This document shows positions 33,485 to 45,010 of a stretch of DNA of 64,000 nt, one piece after another (position 1 is the first letter of the stretch; every line of letters begins with the position of its first letter). The stretch spans positions 6,672,561 to 6,736,560 of the forward strand of contig JAKZAP010000003.1 in NCBI GenBank assembly GCA_023053575.1. Reading direction: 5' to 3'. Below the pieces are notes generated by a model that saw nothing but the letters and a program-made list of their open reading frames with translations, did no database searches and was not told the DNA's origin. Both the position numbers and the translations under genes were made by a program. This DNA is from Branchinecta lynchi. Its lineage: Eukaryota; Arthropoda; Branchiopoda; Anostraca; Branchinectidae.

Positions 33485-34470
33485 GTAACGAAACATGATA
33501 TGGCGCGAAGCTACTAACCTCTCTAGTTCGGAGGGGACAGGGTATGGGAAAAAATTCGACTCCGCATAGTCATATTGCAGAGATAGGGAGACGGAGTTTC
33601 TGTCAGATTATTTGTCCATGCTTTTACTCGTGTACGTTTCTAATAAATGCCTCTATCAGGCTATTAGTTGGTATAAAGATACTAGGATTGAATCGATGTA
33701 TCTGGTTTGTTCTACTACCAGGTATATGGTATGACTTTCAACTAGCATTAGCATTCCGGTCACAATCTGACCCCAGTCTGGAGAAAAACAACATGTTTAT
33801 GGATCTGGTGATAAGAAAATGTACAAGCCCCGATTGTCTTATATTTACATCTGGGATCCGATTGAAACCTCTGGTCCCGTATCAGCCTGAGGGCGTCGCC
33901 ACGCTTAAGTCGGGACAAGAGATTGGGGAGCTTTAAGCAGTTCATGTCGAAATAAAACGTGATGCTTCCATAAAACATTCTTTCTATTGTCAGGGTTTGA
34001 ACTTCTTTAACTGTATTTTTATGTCTTTCCGTCGATTGGTTGTCTTAGCAGTTTCAGTTTTCTTATTGTCATGTTCAGCTAAAACGGCACCTTCTTTGTT
34101 CATTTGTTGCGTTTTTGATCGAAGTGCTGTTGGCCGTTGGCTTAGCCGGTTGCTTAGAGCGTTTTCCACCCTTCCACAAACAGTAAATACTAGTCACTAT
34201 TTCTGTTCCAACCTCACCAAAAGTTACTACGCTGACCGTGTCAACCTTCTCAAACTAGTAAGTAATAGTAACTATTTGCTTACCACGCTCGGGAGCGTAG
34301 TAAGCGTCTTAACTACGGATCTCTGTAACGTGATTGGTCGGATTCACCCGTGGCATGATATTCTGCTGGAAAATAGAAAAATCGTTCCAGCCTTTACGGC
34401 AAAAGGCCAGAATTCGTGACTTCGTGCGTAGTAACTACGGTAAGTAGGGTGGAACACGCTCTTAGTTTCC
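33485..34470 (+). repeat. dispersed repeat R255, copy 1, and a TAGTTACTA-rich tail
   Basis: 33485-33735 matches 44656-44910 closely ('gtaacgaaacatgatatggc', 'gatagggagacgga', 'gaatcgatgt'). 34190-34470 has 'tagtaactat'-type motifs and 'ggtggaacacgctctta', shared with the end of the second copy. Frames of 130-140 residues here are not conserved between copies. Confidence 0.55.
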
Positions 34471-34664
34471 GTTTTCAAACGCCGTCGAAGTTTACCGTTC
34501 GCTTATTGACTGTTTTTACGACTCCGGCGATTCTTGGTCGCTGTTTCTTCAACGTTTCAAGCAAACTCAAGACTTACTAGCTCGCGATGTTCGACGGTCA
34601 GAGTCTGAAGGACAAAGGAATTGTGCCGGCTACCAGAATCGGTATTTAAACAGAGACCCTTGAG
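34471..34664. other. no gene seen
   Basis: Short unassigned segment up to the hAT-like terminus. Confidence 0.4.
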
Positions 34665-35480
34665 CAGGGGCGTCACTAAAGGGGCGGGGACTCCCCCCTC
34701 CCCAAAGGTCTTGAGAAAGTACTTTCGTCAGGCGAAGCCCGGCGAACAAAAGAAATAAAATTGTGCATGCTTTTGTCAGGCGTCGGTCGGCACATTGGGT
34801 TCTTTTTAAACGCAAGATGAATTTCTGCAAAAATTTGTCGGGCAAAATACTGAAGAAATCGAATTCTGCATGCTTTTGTCGTGCCTCGGTATTCTCGCAA
34901 ATTTTGCAAACCCTGTCGAGCGGCCTCGGAAAGTTCAAGTCTCATCGGAACAAGAGGTTATTTTTACACGAAGAAATCAAGTTCTGTACAGTCTAGTCGA
35001 GCAAAAAATAGAACAAATCAAATGTTCGATGGTTTTGCCGGGCGCCGGTATTCTCGTCGGCACATCGGGTTCTTTTCACACGAACCAAAAAAAAAATCAA
35101 ATTATTTGAATTTTCATCGGGCACATGCCGATAGTGCAAGTCGCGTCGGTACGTCGGCTTCTATTTACACGTAAAAAGATATAGTTCTTTACAGTCTTGT
35201 CGGGCAAAACACAGAAGAAATCGAATTCTAAGTGCTGTTGTCGTACGTCGTTATTCTTGTCGGCACATGGGGTCTTTCTATACGTAAGAAATCAAATTCT
35301 GCAAACATTTGTCGGGCGCAAATTTTTCCGGAAAAAATACAGATTTAAAATTGTTTTGCCGGCGTTGCCCAGTTCAACTGCGGTACAGTCGTTGGAAGCT
35401 TCGCTTTTTAGCGAAAGCTGAAACGAAAAGCCGAACATGTGAATTTAAATATATGAATTTACATCAAAGGAACAACCTCA
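34665..35480 (+). mobile_element. hAT-like element start with GTCGGGC satellite
   Basis: Terminus CAGGGGCGTCACTAAAGG, then G/C runs and AAGGTCTTGAG. The satellite of about 70-bp units ('gtcggcacatcgggttcttt', 'tcgaattctgc') follows to 35360, then a conserved tail ('ggaagcttcgctttttagcg') to 35480. It mirrors the element at 11830-14596. The right terminus was not found, so no target duplication can be shown. Confidence 0.55.
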
Positions 35481-35637
35481 ACTGATGCGTTACAGTTGGT
35501 TTTACACAAAATTTCGCCTGCGGCGCATTTTGTAGTATTCTCTATCTGGAAGAACGATCTATCATTTAGTTTTCGTTTTAGGATATAAATTCTTGTGTTT
35601 TGAAACACGTTAAAAGCCGGAAACTGTATTGCACGGA
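35481..35637. other. tail module of the GTCGGGC element
   Basis: 'ttcgcctgcggcgca' blocks similar to 37560-37575 and 20360-20375, suggesting shared tail modules between satellite elements. Confidence 0.4.
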
Positions 35638-38608
35638 AAAACAAGAGCTACGAGCTCATATGGCACTTGTACGAGCCATATTTGCCATATTTCACTATTT
35701 TCCTTGTTCGTTATGCTCCGAAAGAGTGTTCGCGTCTCATGCTACAGATGCGTAAAACCGGTTATCTGGATCTGGATATTTAGTTTCACTCGTTTCTGAG
35801 CAGTTCCGGCATCGTCTCGATTGTCTGTAGCAAATGCACATGACTGTTCAAACTTTCATCCCAATAAATCCATTTGTTTGATCCCTAGACGTGTACACGA
35901 TTTCCGGTACTCACTCTATCTCCACCTACCGTGGCCGAGTCTGGTTCGGAATAAGAAAAATCGACCACCTAAAGCATCTTCTTTTATACCATCTATCAAG
36001 TTTCACTCGAATCTGAGCATTTTTGGAAAGTTCCGGTACCCCCCCCCCCCTCCCACCAACGTTGTCGGAGCCGGTTCGGGCCCAATCTCTGAATTCCCTG
36101 TTCCTGTCCATCAAGTTTTACTGAAATTGGAGCATATCCTATCTGCAAGTTTCCAGTACCCTCCCCTACCTTGGCCGAATCCGGCCCGGACGCCAAATAA
36201 GAAATCTAGGCCGCATAAACTCGGCACTGTCGAATTTGCATCTCATTCGGTCCATCCGTTTGGTTTTTGTGCATGTCAAAAGTCCCCCCACCCAATTCCC
36301 CTAATCGTGGTCACATATGGCTCGAACGCATGTTTCACATGTCGAGGCCATCGATTTATATCACCCATGAAGTTTCACTCGAATCAGACCACTCGTTTGA
36401 AATTTATAGAAGCCAATTTCCATATTTCTCTTCTCTTGCTCCCCAAAAAATATTCGGATCTAGGAACGGAAGTTTCCAGGGGTATGTTGTGTCCAGGGGC
36501 GTCGCAAGGGGGGGGTGCGGGGGGTGCAGCACCCCCCCACCTTTTTGAGATTCGGTAAAATTTTGGGCCGAAGGCCCAAAATTTTACTAAAATTGTTCGG
36601 TATTTTTTCGATTGCAGAACTGTTCGTTATATTTACGGGGATTCGGTAGTTATACAGAATTCTAAATAGGCTATCTGTACAAATCTCTTCGGTATAATGG
36701 TTGGGATTCGGTATAATTGCCAGTATTCGGTAGTTATTGTTCGTATTGTAGTATTGTTCGGTATTTTTTCGATAGCAGAACTGTTCGTTATATTTATGGG
36801 GATTCGGTAGTTATACCAAATCTCTTCGGTCTAATGATCGGATTCGGTATAATTGCCAGTATCCGGTAGTTACCACGAATTTGGTGAGAGAATTTACTGA
36901 AATTATTTGGTAATTTTTCGATGCCGGAACTATTCGGTATACTTATGGAGATTCCGTTATTACACAGAATCCCAAATAAGCCATTGGTTCGAAATTATTC
37001 GGTATCACGATTGGGATTCGGTAATTTATTCAGTATAATTTCCAGGATTGGGAAGTTAACCACGAATCCTGACTTTGTTCCAATTTCGACGAAAGTATAC
37101 CGAATATGAAAATTGTTCGGTAGTCTTTCGATACCAAAACAATGCGGTATAATTATCGGGATACGGTAGTTATACAGAATTCCGAACATGCTCTCGGTCT
37201 AAACTTATTCGGTATAATAACTGGGATTCGGTGACTTATTCGTTATAATTGCCAAGATGTGGAAGTTACCACGAACCTCGAAACTCAGAAGAGGTCGAGT
37301 GAAGCACTGGTCGCAGACAAAAGGGATGATCTGTGATATCATCGATAGTCCTTACTTTTATTTTGGATCTCAAAAAGAATATCTAATCATAAATATTTCG
37401 AAAATTCCGCCTGCAGCATGTTTCGTAATATTCTCTATTTTATTGAAGGGCGCGTCATTTGACGGGGGGTTTTAAGCCAGTTTTAGGATTGAGATTTCGA
37501 AACATGATAAGGCTAGAATTTGGATAGAAATTAAATTTGGCAGGAAAAAGCAAAAAAAAATTTCGCCTGCGGCGCTCACTTTATGTGATTATAGGTAGGA
37601 TATTGACTGAACTACAGTTGAGCTGCCGGGACGTCGCTCCATCCGGTTTGTGGAACTTCATAGAGTCTCGGTATTTAATCAGCGGTAAGGTGCCCTGATC
37701 CGGTCCGGTTATGTAAATGACGTGTCTAGGACTTGTGCTTGTTTTTCCCACCAAGTTTCATCCCGATCCCTCCACTCTAAGCGTTTCTCAAAATTTCCGG
37801 CTCCCTCCTCCACCTCCCCCAAGTGTCATCGGATCCGGCCCAGATTTAAAGTGAGATGTCTGAGACACGAGGTCATTCTAAATATCAACTTTCATCAAGA
37901 TCCGATCACCCGTTCGCAAGCTAAAAATACCTCAAATTTTGGCTTCACCCTCCCTCCACTCCCCCCCCCCCCCCCCAGCTGGTCGAATCGGGGAATTGAC
38001 GATTTCCTATTTAATCTGGTCGGGTCCCAGACATGCCTGTCAATTTCCATCATCCCAGCACATCAGGAAGCACGGAACTCGCGGGATCACTACAAATTCG
38101 GACTTCTCCCCCCCCCCCCCCCCAACTCCCCCAAAGTTAGCGGATCCGTTCCGGTTATATCGGTCACGTATTTAGGACTTTTGCTTGTACTTTCCACCAA
38201 GTTTCATCCGGATCCCTCCACTCTAAGTGTTTTCCAAGATTTCCGGTTTCCCCCTCCAACTCCCCCCAATGTCACCGGATCCGGTCTGGATTTAAAATGG
38301 AGGGTCTGAGACACGCAGTCCTTCCACATATCAAGTTTCATTAAGATCCGATCACCCGTTCGTAAGCTAAAAATATCTCATTTTTCCTATTTTTTCAGGA
38401 TTCCCCCTCCTTCCACTCCCCTCCAGATGGTCGGATCGGGGAATCGACCATTTCTAATTTAATCTGGTCCAGTTCCTGATATGCCTGCCAAGTTTCATCG
38501 TCCTCGCTTATCTGGAAGTGCCCGAACTAGCAAAACCGGGACCGACAGACCGACTGACGGACAGAAATTACAATCGCTATATGGCACTTGAGTAAGCTCA
38601 AGTGCCAT
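35638..38608 (+). repeat. C-tract repeat C, longest plus copy with 3' hairpin, interrupted at 36494-37670
   Basis: It begins 'acaagagctacgagctcata' and ends with the hairpin TGGCACTTGAGTAAGCTCAA...CCA at 38581-38608, preceded by 'gaccgacagaccgactgacg'. Sub-repeats carry C-tracts (36039, 37961, 38108). ATATGGCACTTG occurs near both ends. The terminal hairpin and lack of terminal repeats are Helitron/Helentron-like (inference). Frames of 195 and 245 residues are C-tract artefacts. Confidence 0.55.
36494..37670 (+). mobile_element. hAT-like element carrying a TTCGGTA satellite, inserted in repeat C
   Basis: Terminus CAGGGGCGTCGCAAGGGG with a G-run/C-run, then a satellite of 25-30-bp units with a higher-order period of about 150-210 bp (landmark 'ttttttcgat' near 36604, 36762, 36913 and 37126). 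Tail modules with 'cctgcggcgc' follow. The target-side sequence to its left, 'gttgtgtc' (36486-36493), aligns with the uninterrupted paralogue near 28428 ('attgtgtcagg'). A clean right end was not found. It is the inverted relative of 20300-21370. Confidence 0.55.
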
Positions 38609-39830
38609 AAAAACAGATTTAAAAAATTTCGCTTGAGGCGCTTAGTTTAACCTTTTCTTGGTACAGTCGTTGGAAGCTTCGCTTTTTAGCGAAAGCTATA
38701 AATGAAAAGCCAAATATGTGAACTTTAATATACGAAATGACATCAAAGGAATAATCTCTACGGATGCATTATAGTTAGTTTTACCCCGGTTCTATTTTGT
38801 GCTGGTGGGAAATGAGCGCCGTTGTCATGAAGCGGCAACGGCACTTTTTGTCGGCACATTTTTGAGCCCGTCGGCACAAACCGGACGCCCCCCCCCCCCC
38901 CCCCCCCCCCCGAAGGTAAAAGGCCAGAGTTCAAACTCCTGCACTTGAGTTCAAACTTCGATCGAAACGCAATTATTGCGTCCTGGATGCGAACGAAGGC
39001 AAGGTTGCTGACATCTAGTGCCACGGCTGGTCAACGCTGAAAGGAAATCAAGACACTAGAAGCCGCGTCTCAGTGTGGCTTATAGGCCATCTCTTAGCTT
39101 ATCAGTCAGAGGAATTCTAACTGCTAGATGTGGTTCTCAAGAACATGGCTGACGTTAAACTCAGCCATCAAATCAACGAGCTACCGTCAGTCAAAGTATC
39201 GAAAACACCAAAGTCGAAGACCCTTTTGAGGAAAGACTAAATGATGTTGACAAGAAGAAGCTTTCGCTTGATCTTGCTTTTCTTCAAGACACTCGTCTTT
39301 CTCTTCAGGATCAGTTACACGGCAGGTATTTTTCCCCGGAGACGAGAAGGGAAAGTGTTCACACGGTACTCGGGTATTTTTCAAGGAAGAATACTGTCAT
39401 GTGGCAATAAATGACAAGGTTGTAAGGCTCAGGATATCTCTCTGCAATGGATACCAACATGTGTCCATTTGGGCCACTTTTTGCATGGGCATAATTAAAA
39501 TTATTCCTCGAAAATCCAGTTTTATTGTTGCTGACGTCGAAGAATACCCCTCGACAAACAAATACCCGGGTAAAAAGTTCGCAAAATCGAAGTCCAAAAT
39601 ACCCAGGTTTGTGTTGCTGTTGCGGGGAAAAATACCCGCGGAGCACAGGTAAAAACCTTCCCTTTAAGCGTAGCTTTCGAGAAACCCGATATTTTCAACA
39701 TGCAGTTTTCATAAAAACTGGTTTTTTAGAATTGTTAGTTGGTAAAATTGATAAATTAGTTATAAGTGAACGAAAAGGAATGTCATGCTGCTAATCGGGT
39801 AAGTCAGCTGATATTTATTTTAGCGAAATT
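38609..39830. other. no gene seen; hAT-like tail fragment, 30-base C-run and a possible foldback
   Basis: 38640-38910 repeats the tail module ('ggaagcttcgctttttagcg') and two satellite-like 'gtcggcaca' motifs, ending in a C-run of about 30 bases (38887-38910). 39315-39655 has inverted 'cgggtatttttccccg' motifs at each end and may be a decayed MITE. Confidence 0.4.
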
Positions 39831-40330
39831 TCGGCCTTTCTTCGCTAGATTGCATTCGTTTTCCTAGCTGAAGACTCAAAAGGGACCCTTGCCAAGAAAG
39901 GCCGGAATATGGCTATAAGCTGACCTGTCCATTTGGTTTCATAAAATATGATTCGCAGTCAGCTTCGAGTGAAGGTATGGCTATACAGTATGAGTAAGTA
40001 ATTTGGAAAGGGGACTAGACTGCACAGCCATATCACGAACTGCGGTTCGTCTATATTTATCATATTTACACAATTAAGTCCCTCTTTAGGCCTCAATGGT
40101 GGGTGCTTCGCCGACTGCAGCTTGTCTTTTTCGTTGAGACAACATTCACTATTGTTAATCTTTGTTTTCGATACTGCAATGCCAAACAAATGCTACATAG
40201 CTAAACGGAAAATTCCTGTTCAGGCTTAAGCGAAAGAAGGCCCGAAATATCGCCATAATGAATATCCATTTAGCTACCAAGTGTGACTCGCAGTCAGCTT
40301 GGGCTGAAGGACTACTGATGACGTACTAGT
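39831..40330 (+). repeat. degenerate repeat P pieces and a local tandem duplication
   Basis: Decayed cores at 39865-39915 and 40225-40255, each followed by 'gactcgcagtcagcttgggc'-like sequence. The segment near 40050-40130 is duplicated, diverged, at 40360-40450. The second unit supplies the stop codon of the truncated chitin-binding gene. Confidence 0.5.
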
Positions 40331-40405
40331 TTGTAATTTGGATAGGGACCTTCCGATTCATTGGTTTATATTTGTCACAAGCTATTAACACAATTAAATC
40401 CGTAT

Positions 40406-40470
40406 TTAGGCTTCATAGTGGTCGCTTCGCTGACTGACCCCAGGTGCCTCTGTGGGCCTTGCGCAGCGAC
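40406..40470 (-). CDS. truncated chitin-binding paralogue, exon 2 (terminal)
   Basis: Acceptor CACTCCTTTAG at 40471; the exon enters in phase 1 and, with exon 1 (42834-43059), gives NVCSHYSGRC, supplying the missing sixth cysteine of the CBM14 domain. It continues ARPTEAPGVSQRSDHYEA and stops (TAA, 40406-40408). TGCGC...CCCACAGAG matches the start of exon 2 of the intact paralogue (16002-16390), including the intron side. After about ten codons the reading enters repeat-derived sequence, so the PPTE linker and second domain are lost. Either a short one-domain secreted protein or a decaying gene. Confidence 0.6.
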
Positions 40471-40639
40471 CTAAAGGAGTGAAAAAAAGTGAAAAGTTAA
40501 GCTAACAAGACTGAACGGTTTTGTGGGTGGGGACACACTTTACGTTAACCAGAATCCCTCTTAAAACATAACTAGTGCTGGTCGTCCAAGGAGTTCCAAA
40601 ACATATATTGACAATAATTCAAACTTTCTCACACTTGCC

Positions 40640-40972
40640 ATTGCAAGTGTGAGATGCACAACCTAAATTTCTATTATGACCCGGGAAATTTGAATCTCAA
40701 TACAAACGCGGCTTTTAAGCGGCCAATGGTCAGCGCGTGGCAGGTAGCTCACTTCACGAACACCTATTTTTCGTAAATCGTTTTCGTCAAGGATACAACG
40801 AAGGGACAAGCGGATAGAGGAAACACATATCCGACAGAGAAAGTTCACTATCGGAAAATCCATCATTCGTGAATAGCGTAGCAATGATGTACTACATTTT
40901 CATCGGGTCTAAAAGCTTGTTTAAGTGAATAAGTGATGGGTCCTGTCTCAACCCTTTTCAGTTAAACTTTAA
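40640..40972 (+). repeat. dispersed repeat R330, copy 2
   Basis: Matches 2640-2996 in the same orientation ('gaatctcaatacaaacgcgg', 'cattcgtgaatagcgtagca', 'aacccttttcagttaaactt'). Confidence 0.6.
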
Positions 40973-41011
40973 AGGGCATCTCGCACTCTATAGATTTTCT
41001 GCTAAGATGTC

Positions 41012-41360
41012 TTAAAGGACCTGTCTTACCTATAACACTTATGCTACTACTTCCAGAATCACTCCATAGATTTCTAAACCCGGAGACCCAAATTTCGTGC
41101 GGTACATTCTAACCCCTATAACAAAACCACGCTGGTTTTCTCGCTTGCTGTGTTTTGCTACCTTCGATGTGTATGACGCTGTCAATGGTTGTCTGCGAGA
41201 AATTTTTCCATCAGAAAAACGGTTATGTAAATTGTTCCCCTATTTTCGCTACAAGTCGACGGTTCTCGGAAAAGACTTAAAACAGTCAAAACCAGGGGTT
41301 ATTTGTTGGAAGCACAATATAGTTTTAAAGTATGAGTAAAAAGTGCGAGGGGTCCTTTAA
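41012..41360. mobile_element. TTAA-flanked MITE, copy 2
   Basis: TTAAAGGACCTGTC at 41012 and GGTCCTTTAA ending at 41360. Internal similarity to 24949-25325. The frame at 41097-41339 is not conserved. Confidence 0.65.
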
Positions 41361-42204
41361 GGAAGAGGACTATTTAAAAACTAAGCGATCTTTACAGCAG
41401 ATTACACAAGGCTTTGGCTATTTTTAGACGATCTCCAGGCTAGGCCTTACATTTAAAACACGGCAAAACTTGCATAACCGGTCCGGAGCTTGATATGGCT
41501 CGTCAGGAGAATGAACACTTCTAAGCGTAAAAATCTGTTTAATACCAATAGATGGGGATAAAAACTAGCTGTGACATGCATAATCTTGATAATAAGGATG
41601 ATATGACAGAAGAAGAGCGAATTATTATCAGAGCAAAAGAACTCTCAAGAGTAATGCGCGAACTGTGACAAACAGTCAAATCGCAGCAACACTAGCTCCA
41701 CTAGTGGATATGAAAATCCCTACCGAAACTCAACCAATCGCAGAGCAGAAGTATTTTGCTCTGACCAATCGTTAATGAGCGCTGGCTAGAATCTACGTCC
41801 GCCACTGCACGCGAACAAAGCGACGGAGGCCCATTTTTATGCATGGGAAGGATAGGTCTTCAATCTTCATGTTACTCTCTAGAGTTATTTTGCTCTGGGC
41901 AGGTCCTTTAGTAGTGAAAAGAGAAAAGAGCAAATTGAGCCGGGAGAACAAGTCCTTAAAATCCGCCGTCTTAAGACGGATTTGCTGAAGTAGCTTGCAT
42001 ACTAACTTCCCAAACTTCAAACACGATTATCTTGAAAGTAGCGAGAAGTGAGTCATCACCTTGGTGCGCTCAGCTCTTCAGTTTGTTGACATTCATTAAG
42101 TTATGGAATACAACCTTTAATGTATAAGAGCTGGTCTGTTTTCCCATACTGAAAGGGGTATAGGGAGACAAAAACTGGAGAGACGATAACAGCAATTATT
42201 ATAG

Positions 42205-42330
42205 GCTCGTTTGTTCGCTGCAGACTGACGAACACCCTTGCCAAGAAGGAACGAGATATCACTGGGACAAATCTTAGCTGATTATCTGTTTAGCGCCTTC
42301 AAATATTATTCGCAGTCAGCTTGGTCAGAA
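42205..42330 (+). repeat. repeat P piece, mutated core
   Basis: CTGACGA, then a hairpin with CCCTTGCCAAGAAGG and CGAGA (core GAAA changed), then 'attattcgcagtcagcttgg'. A decayed copy. Confidence 0.55.
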
Positions 42331-42833
42331 GGAGCTTATGCTTATTTACCTATGCTTATTTAAGTTATAATTGTTACCTTAATTTTTGTTCGCTCCTATT
42401 CCTGCTACATAATTAACATAGTATTTACAGGCGGGAACTAACCTCATTATTTACATTTTTTTTTTTTTTTTTTATCTGAATTGAGTTCTCAGTTCTTGAT
42501 TCTCGTACAAATTACTGTTTTTGCTCTTCTCAGTTCTCGCTTTTGACAAAAACACTTGATAAGCCACCCGTTAATATCAGTTTGCAGGAATTGAACACCT
42601 GCCTTCGTTCACCAATCAGGAAGGACGGAGAACGAGAATCGTGGAGTGACTGTTGAAGCAACTATAAAGCTTACCCCGTTCTCAATTCTGAAAAAAACGC
42701 AAGAAAAGAAGAATTGGCTTCATCTCAAAAGTCATAAAACGCGAAATAGGAGAACTGTGAGGAGACATGAGATAAAAAAAATACAACTGTTATTTCAATT
42801 TCCGGGATCACCAACTAGCTCTGGAAGACCTAC

Positions 42834-43059
42834 CAGAATAATGACTGCAGACGTTCAACACAATGTCGAACCAAAGATCATCTGGGCATTCTTGCAGAAA
42901 GGCGATTCCATTGGAGCATTGGTAGAATTCTTTGCAGTTCTCGTAGTTTGGGAAGTAGACTGAATCGGCGCTATCGACTTCAGGGCAGATGGGAACACGC
43001 GGGAGGACGTGACCGTAGATTACCCCCGAAAGCGCTAGGAATAGTAGGACAGTCCTCAT
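42834..43059 (-). CDS. truncated chitin-binding paralogue, exon 1 (signal peptide and CBM14 domain)
   Basis: Seventy-five codons plus one base, from the ATG at 43057-43059 to donor TCTG|GTAGGT. Signal peptide MRTVLLFLALSGVIYG, then CPEVDSADSVYFPNYENC, EFYQC, QECPDDLWFDIVLNVC: five CBM14 cysteines in the same spacing as the paralogue at 18453-18690, with about 60 percent residue identity by eye. The upstream 'tctttccacttccag' before the ATG matches a splice acceptor and aligns with the other gene. Exon 2 at 40406-40470 supplies the last cysteine. Secreted, likely chitin binding. The exon reads cleanly, so loss of function is not evident here. Confidence 0.8.
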
Positions 43060-43282
43060 TTCTGGAAGTGGAAAGATATTACTCAGGTTTGTGAGAAAGG
43101 TCCCTGCACATATGATGTATACAACTCATCCAATTTGTTATTTTGGACCCCTAGGACTAGAAATAGCCATTTGATGAGTAAATTCCGCATAATCTCTCCA
43201 ACTTCTCTTACTGATAAGCGGCTACAAGATTTTTGTTTTCTGTATGGTGTCTTACGGGTGGTCAGCGCTATTTTTTGTTGTT
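43060..43282. promoter_or_regulatory. upstream region of the paralogue
   Basis: It holds the putative 5'UTR intron end (acceptor directly before AAATGAGG), homologous to 18691-18730. No clear TATA box. The rest is unassigned. Confidence 0.35.
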
Positions 43283-44310
43283 ATGGCACTTGAACTTACT
43301 CAAGTGCCATATAGCGATCGTAATGTCTGTCTGTCTGTCGGTCTGTCCGCATTTTGCTAGTTTGGGCACTTCCACATGACCTAGGACGATAAAACTTGGC
43401 ACGCATATCAGGGACCCAACCGGATTAACTTGGCAAGAATCACTTCCCTGGTCCGACCATCAATGAGGCAGTTGCAAGATGGGGAATCCGGAAATTAGTA
43501 ACATTCATAACTTTGGAACAGATAATCGGGCGCGCATTAAACTTGACAGGTATCAAAAACAAGTGTCTTGGATGTTCATTGTCAAATTTGGATCGGATCC
43601 GATAACTGGGGGGGGGGGGTCGGTGGGGGGTCATTCATCCGAAATCTCTTGAAACACTTTTTCTAGTTTTTGTCCAGGCCCTACCCCTTTCGAGCTATAT
43701 TTCGGCACTTCTTGGCAAGTGTCCTCTTCAGGCTCAAGCCGCTCAAGCTGGAAAATGAACTTACCCTTTTCCCTACCCCTTTCTTCACACTAGTATAGCT
43801 CTGCGCATGGATGAGTCATTCTTTATTCACACTAGTATAGCTCTGCTCGTCGATGAGTCATTCTTTGCTTAAATTCGTTCGCCTCTACTTCATACTTCTT
43901 AAGTTTCATGCATTTCCGATTGTCCGTTCCAAAGTTATGTATGATTCTAGTTTCTGGATTCCCCATCCCTCCACTCCCCCCGCGATGGCTGGATCGGGGA
44001 AGTGATTTTTCCAAGTTAACCTGGTCGGTTCCCTCATATGGTTTCCAAGTGTTATTGTCCTAGCTTATGTGGAAGCGTTTCAGGAGATTTCCGGTGCCCC
44101 CCTCCACCCTCTCCCCCCACAGGTATCGAATCTGGTCCGGATTTGAAACTGAATATCCGAAACACTTGTTCTTGACACATGTCAAGTTTCACGCATGTCC
44201 GATTACCCTTTCCAAAGTTATGCATGTTAATAGTTTCCGGAGTTCCGCCCTCCACTCCCCCCACTGTGATCGGATCTGAAAGTGATTATTTCCAAGTTAA
44301 CCTAAGACAA
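43283..44310. repeat. C-tract repeat C, two facing pieces with a repeat P arm between
   Basis: 43283-43660 is a minus piece starting with the terminal hairpin (43283-43310) and 'gtctgtctgtctgtcgg'. 43680-43770 is a repeat-P arm (minus) whose core hairpin is CACTT/AAGTG. 43860-44310 is a plus piece. Short direct repeats 'cacactagtatagctctgc' lie near 43786 and 43831. Confidence 0.5.
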
Positions 44311-45010
44311 GACTTTGAACTAAGACAGGTAGAATTTTTTTTCCCAAGCCAATCAATAGCCGTTGCTGAGCTGATTAACGTATATCTCATCCATTTTTTT
44401 GTGAAAAAAAAGTAATTTCAAGTAATCTTTTTAAGTAATTTCTCATCCCTCAAATAGCTCCTCTACATTGATCCTCGCATTATATGCTGACGTGGATAGC
44501 TCTTATACAGGTTAACACATCAAATGGAACAACGCATAGGATCCCCAGCATGGTAAGCAAAGAGTTACTGTTATGCTATTTCGAAAAAGTTGGAGTAACT
44601 TTTCACGAGATTGGAACGAAAATAGTAACTAATAGTTACTATTGTTAGAAGGGTGTACAGGTAACGAAACATGATATGGCGCGAAGCTACTAACCTCCGC
44701 TAGTTAGGAGGGGACAGGGTATGGGAAATATTCGACTCCGCGTAGTCATATTACAGAGATAGGGAGACGGAAGTTCTGTCAGATTATTTGTTCTTGCTTT
44801 TACTCTTTGTACATTTCTAATGAATGTCTATATCAGGCTATTAGTCGGTATACAGATACTAGGACTGAATCGATGTGTCTGCTTTGTCCTACTGTCACGT
44901 ATACGGTACGGTCAGAATCGGGAGTAATCCGAAAATCTGATTGAAACTTTTCACGAGGTTGGAACGAAAATATTAACTAATAGTTACTATTGTTAGAAGG
45001 TTGGAACACG
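44311..45010 (+). repeat. R255 copy 2 between 54-bp direct repeats
   Basis: 44656-44910 is R255. On each side lies a nearly identical 54-bp repeat containing 'agtaactaatagttactatt' (about 44596-44650 and 44946-44999). The right one runs into 'ggttggaacacgctctt', as in copy 1 at about 34448. The first 280 bases are unassigned. Confidence 0.55.

Larger units (their letters stand above)
40471..42833 (-). other. intron of the truncated chitin-binding gene
   Basis: A 2.36-kb interval from donor TCTG|GTAGGT to the acceptor at 40471. Contents: the intron 3' region homologous to 16391-16470, R330 copy 2 (40640-40972), a TTAA MITE (41012-41360), a repeat-P piece (42205-42330) and a long T-run (42458-42472). 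Confidence 0.55.

Noticed and set aside
33544..34419. Two plus frames of 130 and 140 codons
   Set aside because: They lie on repeat R255. The sister copy at 44656-44910 does not keep the frame.
35821..38309. Proline-rich frames of 195 and 245 codons
   Set aside because: They follow C-tracts inside a repeat family. Other copies do not preserve the frame.
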